Assembly (NCBI GenBank): GCA_023415775.1
Contig: JAEZJM010000010.1
Span: 69,839-133,838, forward strand
Reading direction: 5' to 3'
DNA length: 64,000 bases
DNA from: Bacillota bacterium
Lineage (GTDB): Bacteria > Bacillota > Negativicutes > Sporomusales > UBA7701
In this document: positions 10,096 through 17,835 of the stretch, one piece after another
How the letters are laid out: each line of letters starts with the position of its first letter
Position numbering within the stretch: position 1 is the first letter of the stretch
The notes under the pieces: model-generated
The model's input: the letters and a program-made list of their open reading frames with translations, nothing else
Told to the model about the DNA's origin: nothing
Databases searched by the model: none
Translations under genes and position numbers: made by a program

Positions 10096-11121
10096 ATGGA
10101 GAAATTCAATGTAGCCATCTTGGGGGCGACGGGAGCGGTCGGCACCGAACTGCTCGACATCCTCGCCAGCCGCGACTTTCCCATCGGCAAGCTGAGGCTG
10201 CTGGCCCTGGAGGTGGGCACCGCCATCACCTTCAGAGGCAGCGAGCACATCGTCGAGGAAGCCACACCCGAAGCGTTCCGCGACATCCAGATTGCCTTCT
10301 TCGCCGGCGGTCCCATCGGCAAAGTCCTGGCGCCGGAAGCGGTCAAGGCGGGCGCGGTCGTCATCGACAACAGCAGCGCCTTCCGCCTCGACCCTAACGT
10401 GCCGCTGGTCGTGCCCGAGGTCAACATCGGCGACCTCGACAAGCACAACGGCATCGTCGCCAACCCCAACTGCTCCACAATCATCATGGCCCTGGCCATC
10501 AACCCCATCCACCAGCACGCCGAACTCAAACGGGTCATTGTCTCTACCTGCCAGGCCGTCTCGGGGGCCGGCAAAGCGGCCGTCGACGAACTTAACGGCC
10601 AACTGCGCGAACTTTTGGACGGCCGCCAGCCCTCGGCAGCCATCCTGCCCGTGGCCGCCCTCGGCGCGCACTACCCCATCGCCTTCAACCTCATTCCCCA
10701 GATCGACATCTTCGAAGACGAGGGCTACACCAAAGAAGAAATGAAACTGGTGCTCGAGACGCGCAAAATCATGCACCTGCCGTCCCTGCCCATCACCGCC
10801 ACCACGGTAAGAGCCCCCGTCCTGCGCAGCCACTCCGAATTCCTCAACCTCGAAACCGGGCGTAAACTCTCGGTTGAAGAAGCGCGGCGGATACTGGTCG
10901 CCGCTCCCGGCGTGTCCGTCCTCGACGAACCCGACCGCCAGATCTACCCCATGCCGGCCTTCACCGCCGGCCGCGACGAAGTGTTCGTCGGCCGCATCCG
11001 CGAAGACCGCACCGTATCGGCCGGGCTCAACATCTGGGTGGTCGGCGACCAGATCCGCAAAGGCGCCGCCCTTAACGCCGTCCAGATCGCCGAGCAGCTC
11101 ATCGCCCGACGTCTCGTCTAG
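10096..11121 (+). CDS. asd: Aspartate-semialdehyde dehydrogenase
   Basis: A 341-residue enzyme interconverting aspartyl-phosphate and aspartate semialdehyde with NADP(H). The N-terminal GATGAVG nucleotide loop and the catalytic cysteine in NPNCSTI (Cys126) are intact, as is the C-terminal RSHSE general-base region. AAGGGGGA precedes the ATG. It is the first gene after the sigma-54 promoter and is followed at once by aspartate kinase and dapA. In Bacillus the same trio serves lysine, diaminopimelate and dipicolinate synthesis. Activator-dependent control and the catabolic-looking downstream genes make a specialised role possible. Confidence 0.95.
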   Translation: MEKFNVAILGATGAVGTELLDILASRDFPIGKLRLLALEVGTAITFRGSEHIVEEATPEAFRDIQIAFFAGGPIGKVLAPEAVKAGAVVIDNSSAFRLDPNVPLVVPEVNIGDLDKHNGIVANPNCSTIIMALAINPIHQHAELKRVIVSTCQAVSGAGKAAVDELNGQLRELLDGRQPSAAILPVAALGAHYPIAFNLIPQIDIFEDEGYTKEEMKLVLETRKIMHLPSLPITATTVRAPVLRSHSEFLNLETGRKLSVEEARRILVAAPGVSVLDEPDRQIYPMPAFTAGRDEVFVGRIREDRTVSAGLNIWVVGDQIRKGAALNAVQIAEQLIARRLV

Positions 11122-11134
11122 GAGGGGAAACCCC

Positions 11135-12352
11135 ATGCGGATACTCGTCCAGAAATTCGGCGGCACATCCGTAAGCACCGCCGAGCGCCGCCAGCAGGTC
11201 GTGGCGAAGATCACCGCCGCCAAGGCGGCCGGCTACGCGCCGCTTGTCGTCGTCTCCGCCCTCGGGCGGGCCGGGGAACCATACGCCACCGACACCCTCC
11301 TCACCCTGGCCAAAGAGGAATGCTCCGCCATCGGCAAGCGCGAACAAGACCTCATCATGGCCTGCGGCGAAATCGTCGCCGGGGTGATCGTCGTCGGCGC
11401 ACTCAAAAAAGCCGGCCTGGAAGCCGTATTCCTCACCGGCCAGCAGGCGGGCATCATCACCACCCCCGCCCACGGCGACGCCCAGATAATTCGCATTGAC
11501 CCCAGGGGCGTTACCGACCACCTGGCCGCCGGCAGGATCGTCGTCGTCGCCGGCTTCCAGGGCGTCAGTGAAAACGGCGAGATTACCACCCTCGGCCGCG
11601 GCGGCAGCGACACGAGCGCCGCCGCTCTCGCGGCGGCCGTCAAGGCCGAGGCGGCCGAGATCTACACCGACGTCGACGGCATCATGACCGCCGACCCGCG
11701 GGTCGTGCCCGAAGCCGGCACCATCCCTGTCATCTCCTACGAAGAAGCTTACCAGCTCGCCATCCAGGGAGCCAAGGTCATCCATCCCCGCGCGGTCGAA
11801 ATCGCCCTCCGCCACGGCCTGCCGCTCAGAATCAAAAGCACCGCCGGCGACGCCGACGGCACCCTCGTGACAGGCGACCGCGACGGCACCATCGAGCGCC
11901 TGCGAGGTCGCGTAGCCGTCGGTCTGGCCCACAAAAACGGCTACGGCGTCATCCGGCTCACCTGGGGAAAAGGGGGGGCGGGCGCCGCCGTGCTTGGCCG
12001 TCTGGCCGCCACCGGCCTTGATGCCGACCTCATCAACCTAACCCCGCAGGGCGTCGAAATCATCGCCGCCCAGGCCGACATCGAGCTCGCCGCCGCCCAG
12101 GCCGCGGCCGCAGGTCTGAGCGTCGCCGCCAAGGCGGAAGACTGCGCCAAAATATCGCTCATCGGCTGCTCATCCCCGGCGGCGGCCGTCGTCAACATCT
12201 TCGTCGACCTGCTCCGCCAGGCCAAAATCGGCGTCCTGCAGACCTACACCGGCCCGTACGCCGTATCCGGCATCGTGGCCGCAGCCGACCTCGTAGCGGC
12301 GCTCAGGGCCCTGCACGCCGGCGTGCTTGGGCAACGAGGCAAAGGAGAATGA
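11135..12352 (+). CDS. lysC: Aspartate kinase
   Basis: A 405-residue monofunctional aspartokinase beginning MRILVQKFGGTSV, with the KFGGTS phosphate-binding motif, a central YTDVDGIMTADPR segment and two C-terminal ACT domains for allosteric control. It starts at 11135 after GGAGGGG, 13 bases behind asd; an upstream open frame lies within asd and is rejected. It normally phosphorylates aspartate with ATP, and the reaction is reversible. DapG of Bacillus is the closest functional analogue by neighbourhood. Which amino acid inhibits it cannot be read from sequence. Confidence 0.92.
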   Translation: MRILVQKFGGTSVSTAERRQQVVAKITAAKAAGYAPLVVVSALGRAGEPYATDTLLTLAKEECSAIGKREQDLIMACGEIVAGVIVVGALKKAGLEAVFLTGQQAGIITTPAHGDAQIIRIDPRGVTDHLAAGRIVVVAGFQGVSENGEITTLGRGGSDTSAAALAAAVKAEAAEIYTDVDGIMTADPRVVPEAGTIPVISYEEAYQLAIQGAKVIHPRAVEIALRHGLPLRIKSTAGDADGTLVTGDRDGTIERLRGRVAVGLAHKNGYGVIRLTWGKGGAGAAVLGRLAATGLDADLINLTPQGVEIIAAQADIELAAAQAAAAGLSVAAKAEDCAKISLIGCSSPAAAVVNIFVDLLRQAKIGVLQTYTGPYAVSGIVAAADLVAALRALHAGVLGQRGKGE

Positions 12353-13248
12353 TTATGAGTAAATTCGGACAAGTCCTCACCGCGATGGTCACCCCCTTCG
12401 ACAAAACCATGGCCGTAGACTACGACAAGGCCGCCGAACTGGCCGCCTACCTCGTCGACCACGGCAACGACGGCCTGGTAGTCGCCGGCAGCACCGGCGA
12501 AGCCGCCACCCTCACCGACCAGGAACGGCTCAAACTTTTCGAAGTCGTACTGGCGGCGGTGGGCGACCGGGCCTATGTCATCGGCGGCACCGGCACAAAC
12601 GACACCGCCAAGTCCATCCACCTAACCAGGGAAGCGGCCCGCATCGGCCTGCACGGCGCCATGCTCGTCGCCCCCTACTACAACAAACCCTCCCAGGAAG
12701 GCCTCTACCGGCACTTCGCCGCCGCCGCCGCCGCCGCCCCCGACCTGCCGCTCATCGTCTACAACGTCCCCGGCCGCACCAGCGTCAATCTGCTGCCGGA
12801 AACAGTGCTAAAACTGGCGGCGATAAAAAATATCGTCGCCATCAAAGAAGCCAGCGGGAATTTGGAACAAATGAGCGAAATAATCCGAATTGCCCCTGAA
12901 GGTTTTCACCTCTACTCGGGCGACGACGCCCTCACCCTGCCGGCGCTCGCCGTCGGCGGCTGCGGCGTCATCAGCGTCGCCGGCCACATCGTCGGCCGCG
13001 AAATCAAAGCCATGATAGCCGCCTTCTTCGCCGGCGACCTTGTTCGGGCCAGGGAGCTGCACCTAAAGCTGATCCCGGTATTCAGAGCCATGTTCATCGC
13101 CACCAACCCCACGCCGGTCAAGGCCGCCGTCAACATGCTCGGCCTCGCGGCCGGCGACGTCCGCCTGCCGCTCGTCGCACCCGGAGCGGCCGACCTGGAC
13201 AAAATCCGCGCCGAAATGCGCAAACTCGACCTGCCGGTCAATACATAA
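12349..13248 (+). CDS. dapA: 4-Hydroxy-tetrahydrodipicolinate synthase (DapA family)
   Basis: A 299-residue TIM-barrel aldolase that condenses pyruvate with aspartate semialdehyde. Active-site residues align with E. coli DapA at a constant offset of five: Tyr138 (YNVPGRT), Arg143, which in DapA binds the semialdehyde carboxylate, and the Schiff-base Lys166 (AIKEASG). The Thr-Thr pair is Ser-Thr here (AGSTGE). Presence of Arg143 favours true DapA over hydroxyproline-pathway or sialate-lyase relatives. The ATG overlaps the aspartate kinase stop (ATGA); an ATG at 12355 is also possible. The following gene starts 33 bases later. Confidence 0.9.
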   Translation: MIMSKFGQVLTAMVTPFDKTMAVDYDKAAELAAYLVDHGNDGLVVAGSTGEAATLTDQERLKLFEVVLAAVGDRAYVIGGTGTNDTAKSIHLTREAARIGLHGAMLVAPYYNKPSQEGLYRHFAAAAAAAPDLPLIVYNVPGRTSVNLLPETVLKLAAIKNIVAIKEASGNLEQMSEIIRIAPEGFHLYSGDDALTLPALAVGGCGVISVAGHIVGREIKAMIAAFFAGDLVRARELHLKLIPVFRAMFIATNPTPVKAAVNMLGLAAGDVRLPLVAPGAADLDKIRAEMRKLDLPVNT

Positions 13249-13281
13249 CCCGTCAGGAGCGAAAAAAGGGAGGATGGGCCA

Positions 13282-14055
13282 ATGCAGCTCACCGGAGGAT
13301 ACACCAACTACGGGCAAGATATCGGCATCCTCATGCTCGATACCGTCTTCCCGCGTATGGTGGGCGACATCGGCAACGCCCGCACCTTCCCCTTCCCGGT
13401 CCGCTACAAAGTCGTCCGTGGCGCCCTGCCGACCAGGGTTGTCGAGCAGAACGACAGTCGGCTGCTGGCCGCCTTCGTCGAAGGGGCGCGGGAACTCGCG
13501 GCCGACGGCGTCAAAGCCGTCACCACCAGCTGCGGCTTCCTCGCCGTCTTCCAGCGGGAACTGGCGGCGGCCGTCGACATCCCCGTGATCACCTCCAGCC
13601 TGCTACAGGTACCCGCGGTCGAGAAAACGCTCGGGCCGGCGCAAAAAATCGTCATCGTCACCGCCAACAGCGAGCGCCTCTCGCCCCGCCATCTGACCGG
13701 CGCCGGCATCGACAGCGACCGCGACCGCCACATAATCTTCGGCCTCGAAGACAAAGAGGAGTTCTACACCACCTTTGTCCGTCAGAAAACCACCCTCGAC
13801 GTCGCCGCCCTGCAAAGCGAAATGGAAGAAGCCGCCCGCGAGATCAGGGACAGATTCCCCGACGCCGGCGCGCTCGTCCTCGAATGCACCAACCTGCCGC
13901 CCTTCCGGCGCATATTCGCCCGCGTTTGCGGCCGGCCCGTTTACGACATCCTGTCCCTCATCGGCACACTGAAATTCGCCCGCGGACCGGCGGGCGCCGC
14001 CGATGCCTGGCAGAACCCCGCCGAGCCGCTTCCCGCCGGTAGTCATCCCGGCTGA
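13282..14055 (+). CDS. Aspartate/glutamate racemase-superfamily protein
   Basis: A 257-residue protein with the two cysteines expected of cofactor-independent racemases: Cys84 in TTSCGF and Cys202 in LECTNLPPF, each followed by the small or Asn residues usual at the active site. The family includes Asp, Glu and hydantoin racemases and some decarboxylases, so the substrate is unknown. It sits 33 bases after dapA and ahead of a Na+/solute symporter in the same direction. That suggests it inverts the imported compound or a pathway intermediate before oxidation. A GGGAGG-like site lies upstream. Confidence 0.75.
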   Translation: MQLTGGYTNYGQDIGILMLDTVFPRMVGDIGNARTFPFPVRYKVVRGALPTRVVEQNDSRLLAAFVEGARELAADGVKAVTTSCGFLAVFQRELAAAVDIPVITSSLLQVPAVEKTLGPAQKIVIVTANSERLSPRHLTGAGIDSDRDRHIIFGLEDKEEFYTTFVRQKTTLDVAALQSEMEEAAREIRDRFPDAGALVLECTNLPPFRRIFARVCGRPVYDILSLIGTLKFARGPAGAADAWQNPAEPLPAGSHPG

Positions 14056-14118
14056 CATATAAAATGTCGATAAACAATAAGATTTTGGTAGGGTTACCCA
14101 AAAAAAGGAGGTAGGTAT

Positions 14119-15567
14119 ATGGATCTCGGCACTTCTTTATGGCTTATTACCCTCGTACTCTGCGGCTTCTTCCTCTGGATATCATGGCGCGTCCAGGGCA
14201 AAGCTGGCGAATCTTTCTCTCAGTACGCCATCGGCGGCGGCAACTTCCCCCTCTACCTCATCCTCTTCACCGAGTTCGCCACCATCATGGGCGTCGGCAA
14301 CTTCGTCGGCCATGCCGGCCGCGGCTATAGTCTCGGTCTGCCCTGGATGGCCTTCATCGTCGGCGAGCAGGGCTCGAAGATCCTCTTCGCCCTGCTGTTC
14401 GCCGGCATCGCCGGCCGCTTCACCTACAACACCGTCGCCGAAATGGCCGACGACCTCTTCGTCCGCGACAAGTGGACGCGGGCCATCGCTGCCCTCCTCG
14501 CCTGCTGCATCATGATCGCCTGGACCGGCGGCCAGGGCAAGGCCTTCGGCGCCATCTTCAACATCGCCACCGGCGCCGACCCGCTGCCCATCATCATCTT
14601 CTTCTCCGCCGTCTTCATCCTCTATACCGCCCTCGGCGGCATCCACTCCGTCGTCTGGACCGACCTCTTCCAGGGCATCATCGTCCTCGTGCTCGGCGTC
14701 GCCTTCTACTACTTCGCCTTCGAACCCGTCAACTGGAGCTTCACCGAGCTGGGCAACAGGCTCAACGCCATGGGCAAAGGCGAGCTGTGGAGCTTCAGCA
14801 AAGTCAACCCCATGACCATGGTCGTCAACTTCGTCACCGCCACCGTCGGTGTGCTCTCCGCCCAAATCTACTGGCAGCGCTGCTTCGCCGCCAGAAGCGC
14901 CAAAATCGCCCGCAACGGCCTGCTGTTCAGCGGCTGCGCCGCCTTGGTCATGGTGCTCCTTACCTGTCTCGTCGGCATGATCATCCTCACCCTCAACCCC
15001 AACCTCAAAGCCGACGACGCCATCCCCTGGATGCTCACCCACTACATGCCCGTCTGGCTGTCGGCGATGGTCTTCACCCTCATCCTCGCCGCCGGCATGT
15101 CCTCGGCCGACTCCAACCTCAACTCGGCCACCGTCCTCATCGTCAACGACCTCATCAAACCCTTCCGGCCCGACCTCGACGACCAGGCCCTCGTCAAATG
15201 CGCCAAGTGGCTTACCGTCATCGTCGGCGTCTTCGCCTGCTGGGCCGCCGTCCAGGCGTCCACCATCCTCGGCCTCTTCGCCAAAGCTTATGCCATGGCC
15301 GGCGGCGGCCTCGTACCGCTGCTCCTTGTCGGCTTCCTTTGGCGCGAGCGCAGCAATGAGCCGCTCCAGATGGGCCGCAAGAACAGCAAAATCACCCCGT
15401 GGGGCGCCCGCGTCGGCCTTATAGCCGGTTCGCTGCTCACCCAAGTCGACGCCCTCGGCCCCAACCGGGTGCTTATCGCCCTCGGCGTCGCCATCGTCCT
15501 CATCGTCGTAGTATCCATGCTCACCCGCGGCGCCGCGAAAGACACGCCGCAAAGCGCCAGCAACTAA
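14119..15567 (+). CDS. Sodium:solute symporter (SSS family)
   Basis: A 482-residue polytopic membrane protein with about 13 hydrophobic segments and SSS hallmarks such as the N-terminal YAIGGGNFPLYLILF region, the mid-protein YTALGGIHSVVWTD segment and AAGMSSADSNLNS. Members import amino acids, organic acids or sugars with Na+. AAGGAGG precedes the ATG. Its place between a racemase and a multi-subunit dehydrogenase suggests it brings in the substrate of the pathway. A GC-rich hairpin follows the stop codon. Confidence 0.88.
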   Translation: MDLGTSLWLITLVLCGFFLWISWRVQGKAGESFSQYAIGGGNFPLYLILFTEFATIMGVGNFVGHAGRGYSLGLPWMAFIVGEQGSKILFALLFAGIAGRFTYNTVAEMADDLFVRDKWTRAIAALLACCIMIAWTGGQGKAFGAIFNIATGADPLPIIIFFSAVFILYTALGGIHSVVWTDLFQGIIVLVLGVAFYYFAFEPVNWSFTELGNRLNAMGKGELWSFSKVNPMTMVVNFVTATVGVLSAQIYWQRCFAARSAKIARNGLLFSGCAALVMVLLTCLVGMIILTLNPNLKADDAIPWMLTHYMPVWLSAMVFTLILAAGMSSADSNLNSATVLIVNDLIKPFRPDLDDQALVKCAKWLTVIVGVFACWAAVQASTILGLFAKAYAMAGGGLVPLLLVGFLWRERSNEPLQMGRKNSKITPWGARVGLIAGSLLTQVDALGPNRVLIALGVAIVLIVVVSMLTRGAAKDTPQSASN

Positions 15568-15581
15568 CACGACCGCCGCGT

Positions 15582-15597
15582 GGGGGGGCAGCCCCCC
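15582..15597 (+). other. Intercistronic G/C hairpin
   Basis: A six-base G run pairs with a C run across CAG, extended by an outer CCGC/GCGG pairing, with only three T following. It could stabilise the symporter message or weakly attenuate the dehydrogenase genes; a full terminator is unlikely. Confidence 0.5.
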
Positions 15598-15622
15598 TTT
15601 GCGGCCAACAAGAGGTGAACAC

Positions 15623-15940
15623 ATGAGAATCCTCCGGCACCCCATCCTCGGAACTCTTGAAGAACAACCGCCGGTATTCATCGAAGTCGACGGCGACCCC
15701 ATCCCCGCCCGCGAAGGCGAACCCATCGCCGCCGCCATCATTGCCGCCGGCCGCCTCAAACTGCGCCACACCCGCAAAAGCGGCGAACCGCGCGGCGTAT
15801 TCTGCGGCATCGGCCGCTGCACCGACTGCGTCATGACCGTCGACGGCCAGGCCAACGTCCGCACCTGCGTCACGCCCGTCAAAGCCGGCATGAAAATCGT
15901 CACCCAGGGCGCTTCGCCGGAAAGGGAGGCGAAAGAATGA
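15623..15940 (+). CDS. Small [2Fe-2S] subunit of amino-acid/opine dehydrogenase
   Basis: A 105-residue protein with the plant-type ferredoxin pattern C-X4-C-X2-C (CGIGRCTDC) and a fourth Cys in RTC. It corresponds to HcnA or the N-terminal domain of the sarcosine oxidase alpha chain. AAGAGGTGA precedes ATG 15623; an in-frame extension to 15599 has no ribosome site. Its end overlaps the next gene by four bases. It should carry electrons between flavins of the oxidase complex encoded by the next four genes. Confidence 0.85.
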   Translation: MRILRHPILGTLEEQPPVFIEVDGDPIPAREGEPIAAAIIAAGRLKLRHTRKSGEPRGVFCGIGRCTDCVMTVDGQANVRTCVTPVKAGMKIVTQGASPEREAKE

Positions 15941-17040
15941 CCCAGGCAGACATCGTCGTCATCGGCGCCGGCCCGGCCGGCCTTTCGGCCGCCGCCGAAG
16001 CAGCCAGGCTGGGAGCCGACGTCCTCGTCCTCGACGAGAATGACCGCCCCGGCGGCCAGCTATTTAAACAGATCCACAAATTCTTCGGCTCCAAAGACCA
16101 CCGGGCCGGCGTCCGCGGCTACGCCATCGGCGACTCGCTGCTCGCGGAAACCGCCCGGCTGGGCGCTCGCATCGAACTCGGCGCCGTCGTCTACGCCATC
16201 TACCCCGACCGCCGCGTGGCCGTCATCACCGCCGACCAGCGCCGCCTGCTCCTCAGCCCGAAGAAAATAATCCTCGCCACCGGCGCCTCCGAGAACGCCC
16301 TCGCCTTCCCCGGCTGCACCCTGCCCGGCGTCATGAGCGCCGGCGCCGTACAGACCATGGTCAACCTCCACCGGGTGCTGCCTGCGGAAAAGACCATCAT
16401 GGTCGGCAGCGGCAACGTCGGCCTCATCGTCAGCTACCAGATCCGCCAGGCCGGCGGCCAGGTAGCGGCCCTCGTCGAAGCAGCCCCCGTCATCGGCGGC
16501 TACGGCGTCCACGCCGCCAAAATCTCCCGGCTGGGCGTCCCCATCCTCACCGGCCACACCGTAAAATGCGTCCACGGCGCCGACCGTGTCGAAGGAGTCA
16601 CCCTCGTCGCCCTCGACGATCGCTTCCGGCCCGTGCCCGGCAGCGAACGCGACCTCGCCGTCGGCTGCGTCGCCATCGCCGTCGGCCTCACCCCGCTGGC
16701 CGAGCTCGCCCTCATGTGCGGCTGCAAATTCACCTACATCCCGAAGCTCGGCGGCCACCTGCCCGTCCACGACGACAACATGGAAACGACCGTCGCCGGC
16801 ATCTACGTAGCCGGCGACATCACCGGCGTCGAAGAAGCCAGCAGCGCCATGGAAGAAGGGCGCCTCGCCGGCATCGCCGCCGCCGAAGCCCTCGGCCGCG
16901 TCGCCCCGCAAGAGGCCGCAGCCCTCAAGCAAGCCGTATGGGCGAGACTCAACGCCCTCAGGACGGGTCGTTTCGGGCAAGCCCGCCGCGACGCCAAAGC
17001 GCAGATCACCGCCGAAGGGAGGGGAGCGCATGTCAGCTAA
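15937..17040 (+). CDS. NAD(P)/FAD-dependent oxidoreductase subunit (HcnB/SoxA-like)
   Basis: A 367-residue flavoprotein with an N-terminal FAD motif (IGAGPAGLSAAAEA), the RPGGQLFKQIHKFFG segment characteristic of opine oxidase, HcnB and hydroxyproline dehydrogenase subunits, a second nucleotide motif (GSGNVGLIVSYQ) and a C-terminal YVAGDITGVEEASSAMEEGRL signature. It overlaps the preceding ferredoxin gene (ATGA) and the next gene by 11 bases, so the subunits are likely made in fixed ratio. The complex oxidises an imino- or amino-acid; the substrate is not evident. Confidence 0.85.
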   Translation: MTQADIVVIGAGPAGLSAAAEAARLGADVLVLDENDRPGGQLFKQIHKFFGSKDHRAGVRGYAIGDSLLAETARLGARIELGAVVYAIYPDRRVAVITADQRRLLLSPKKIILATGASENALAFPGCTLPGVMSAGAVQTMVNLHRVLPAEKTIMVGSGNVGLIVSYQIRQAGGQVAALVEAAPVIGGYGVHAAKISRLGVPILTGHTVKCVHGADRVEGVTLVALDDRFRPVPGSERDLAVGCVAIAVGLTPLAELALMCGCKFTYIPKLGGHLPVHDDNMETTVAGIYVAGDITGVEEASSAMEEGRLAGIAAAEALGRVAPQEAAALKQAVWARLNALRTGRFGQARRDAKAQITAEGRGAHVS

Positions 17041-17539
17041 CCTCGCCACCTGCGGCTATCTCTCGGCCGACGAACTCGCGGCCTGCCTGCCTTCGCACGA
17101 ACGCATGGCCAAAGGCCCGGTAGCTGTCATCGAATGCGTGCAGGACATCCCCTGCAACCCCTGCGAAGAAGCCTGCCCCGTCCGCGCCATCACCGTCGGC
17201 CTGCCCATCACATCATTGCCCGTACTTGACGCCGCCAAATGTATCGGCTGCGGCGTCTGCATCGCCAGGTGCCCGGGGCTCGCCATCTTCGTCGTCGACG
17301 CCTCCCGCCCCGGTGACGAAGGCACCGTCCAGCTGCCCTACGAAGCGTGGCCGCTGCCCGAGGTCGGCGAAAAGGTCGCCGCCCTCGACCGCGCCGGCCG
17401 CCGCGTCGGCGCCGGCACCGTCGAAAAAGCGCTGGCCTCGAAAGCCCAGGACCACACCGCCGTCGTCACCGTCCGCGTCCCCAAAGAACTGCTCAACACC
17501 GTCAGAGCAATCAGCGTCGAGGGGAGGGACGGACAATGA
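17030..17539 (+). CDS. 4Fe-4S ferredoxin subunit of the dehydrogenase complex
   Basis: A 169-residue protein with two [4Fe-4S] motifs, CNPCEEACPVRAI and CIGCGVCIARCPG, followed by about 70 residues without cysteine. Such proteins accompany the opine/proline-type dehydrogenases of anaerobic Firmicutes and would connect the flavins to a respiratory or ferredoxin acceptor instead of oxygen. It overlaps its neighbours on both sides (11 and 4 bases). The extra Fe-S subunit fits an anaerobic version of HcnABC-like complexes. Confidence 0.8.
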   Translation: MSANLATCGYLSADELAACLPSHERMAKGPVAVIECVQDIPCNPCEEACPVRAITVGLPITSLPVLDAAKCIGCGVCIARCPGLAIFVVDASRPGDEGTVQLPYEAWPLPEVGEKVAALDRAGRRVGAGTVEKALASKAQDHTAVVTVRVPKELLNTVRAISVEGRDGQ

Positions 17540-17835
17540 GCAAACACATCTGCCGCTGCGAAGAAGTAAGCGAAGACGAGGTCCGTCAGGCCATCGCCGA
17601 CGGCGCCACAACCGTCACCGGCGTCAAAAGACGCACCGGAGCCGGCATGGGTCTCTGCCAGGGCCGCACCTGCCGCCGGCTAATCGTCGGCCTCATCGCC
17701 GCCGAAACCGGCCAGAACCCTGCCGAAATAGAAACATCCTCCGTCCGCCCACCGGTGCGCCCCGTCACCGTCGAAGCGCTGTTGCGCCCTGCCGGCGAGC
17801 CAGGAGGATGCAAATGCCGGGAGGAGGACAAATGA
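17536..17835 (+). CDS. BFD-like [2Fe-2S] subunit
   Basis: A 99-residue protein beginning MSKHICRCEEV, with C-X-C near the N-terminus and CQGRTC further on, the ligand pattern of bacterioferritin-associated-ferredoxin-type domains. In single-chain relatives this domain is fused to the flavoprotein; here it is separate. The start at 17536 overlaps the previous stop and its end overlaps the DadA-like gene by four bases. A longer upstream frame is a shadow of the ferredoxin gene. Confidence 0.8.
   Translation: MSKHICRCEEVSEDEVRQAIADGATTVTGVKRRTGAGMGLCQGRTCRRLIVGLIAAETGQNPAEIETSSVRPPVRPVTVEALLRPAGEPGGCKCREEDK

Noticed and set aside
12349..13248. DapA homologue as hydroxyproline-pathway deaminase (LhpC-like)
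   Set aside because: Considered because the downstream dehydrogenase resembles D-hydroxyproline dehydrogenase. The conserved Arg143 and the neighbouring asd and aspartate kinase fit true DapA better, though the alternative is not excluded.
14080..14110. Hairpin before the symporter gene as a terminator
   Set aside because: Only a four-base GGTA/TACC stem followed by A rather than T on the coding strand.
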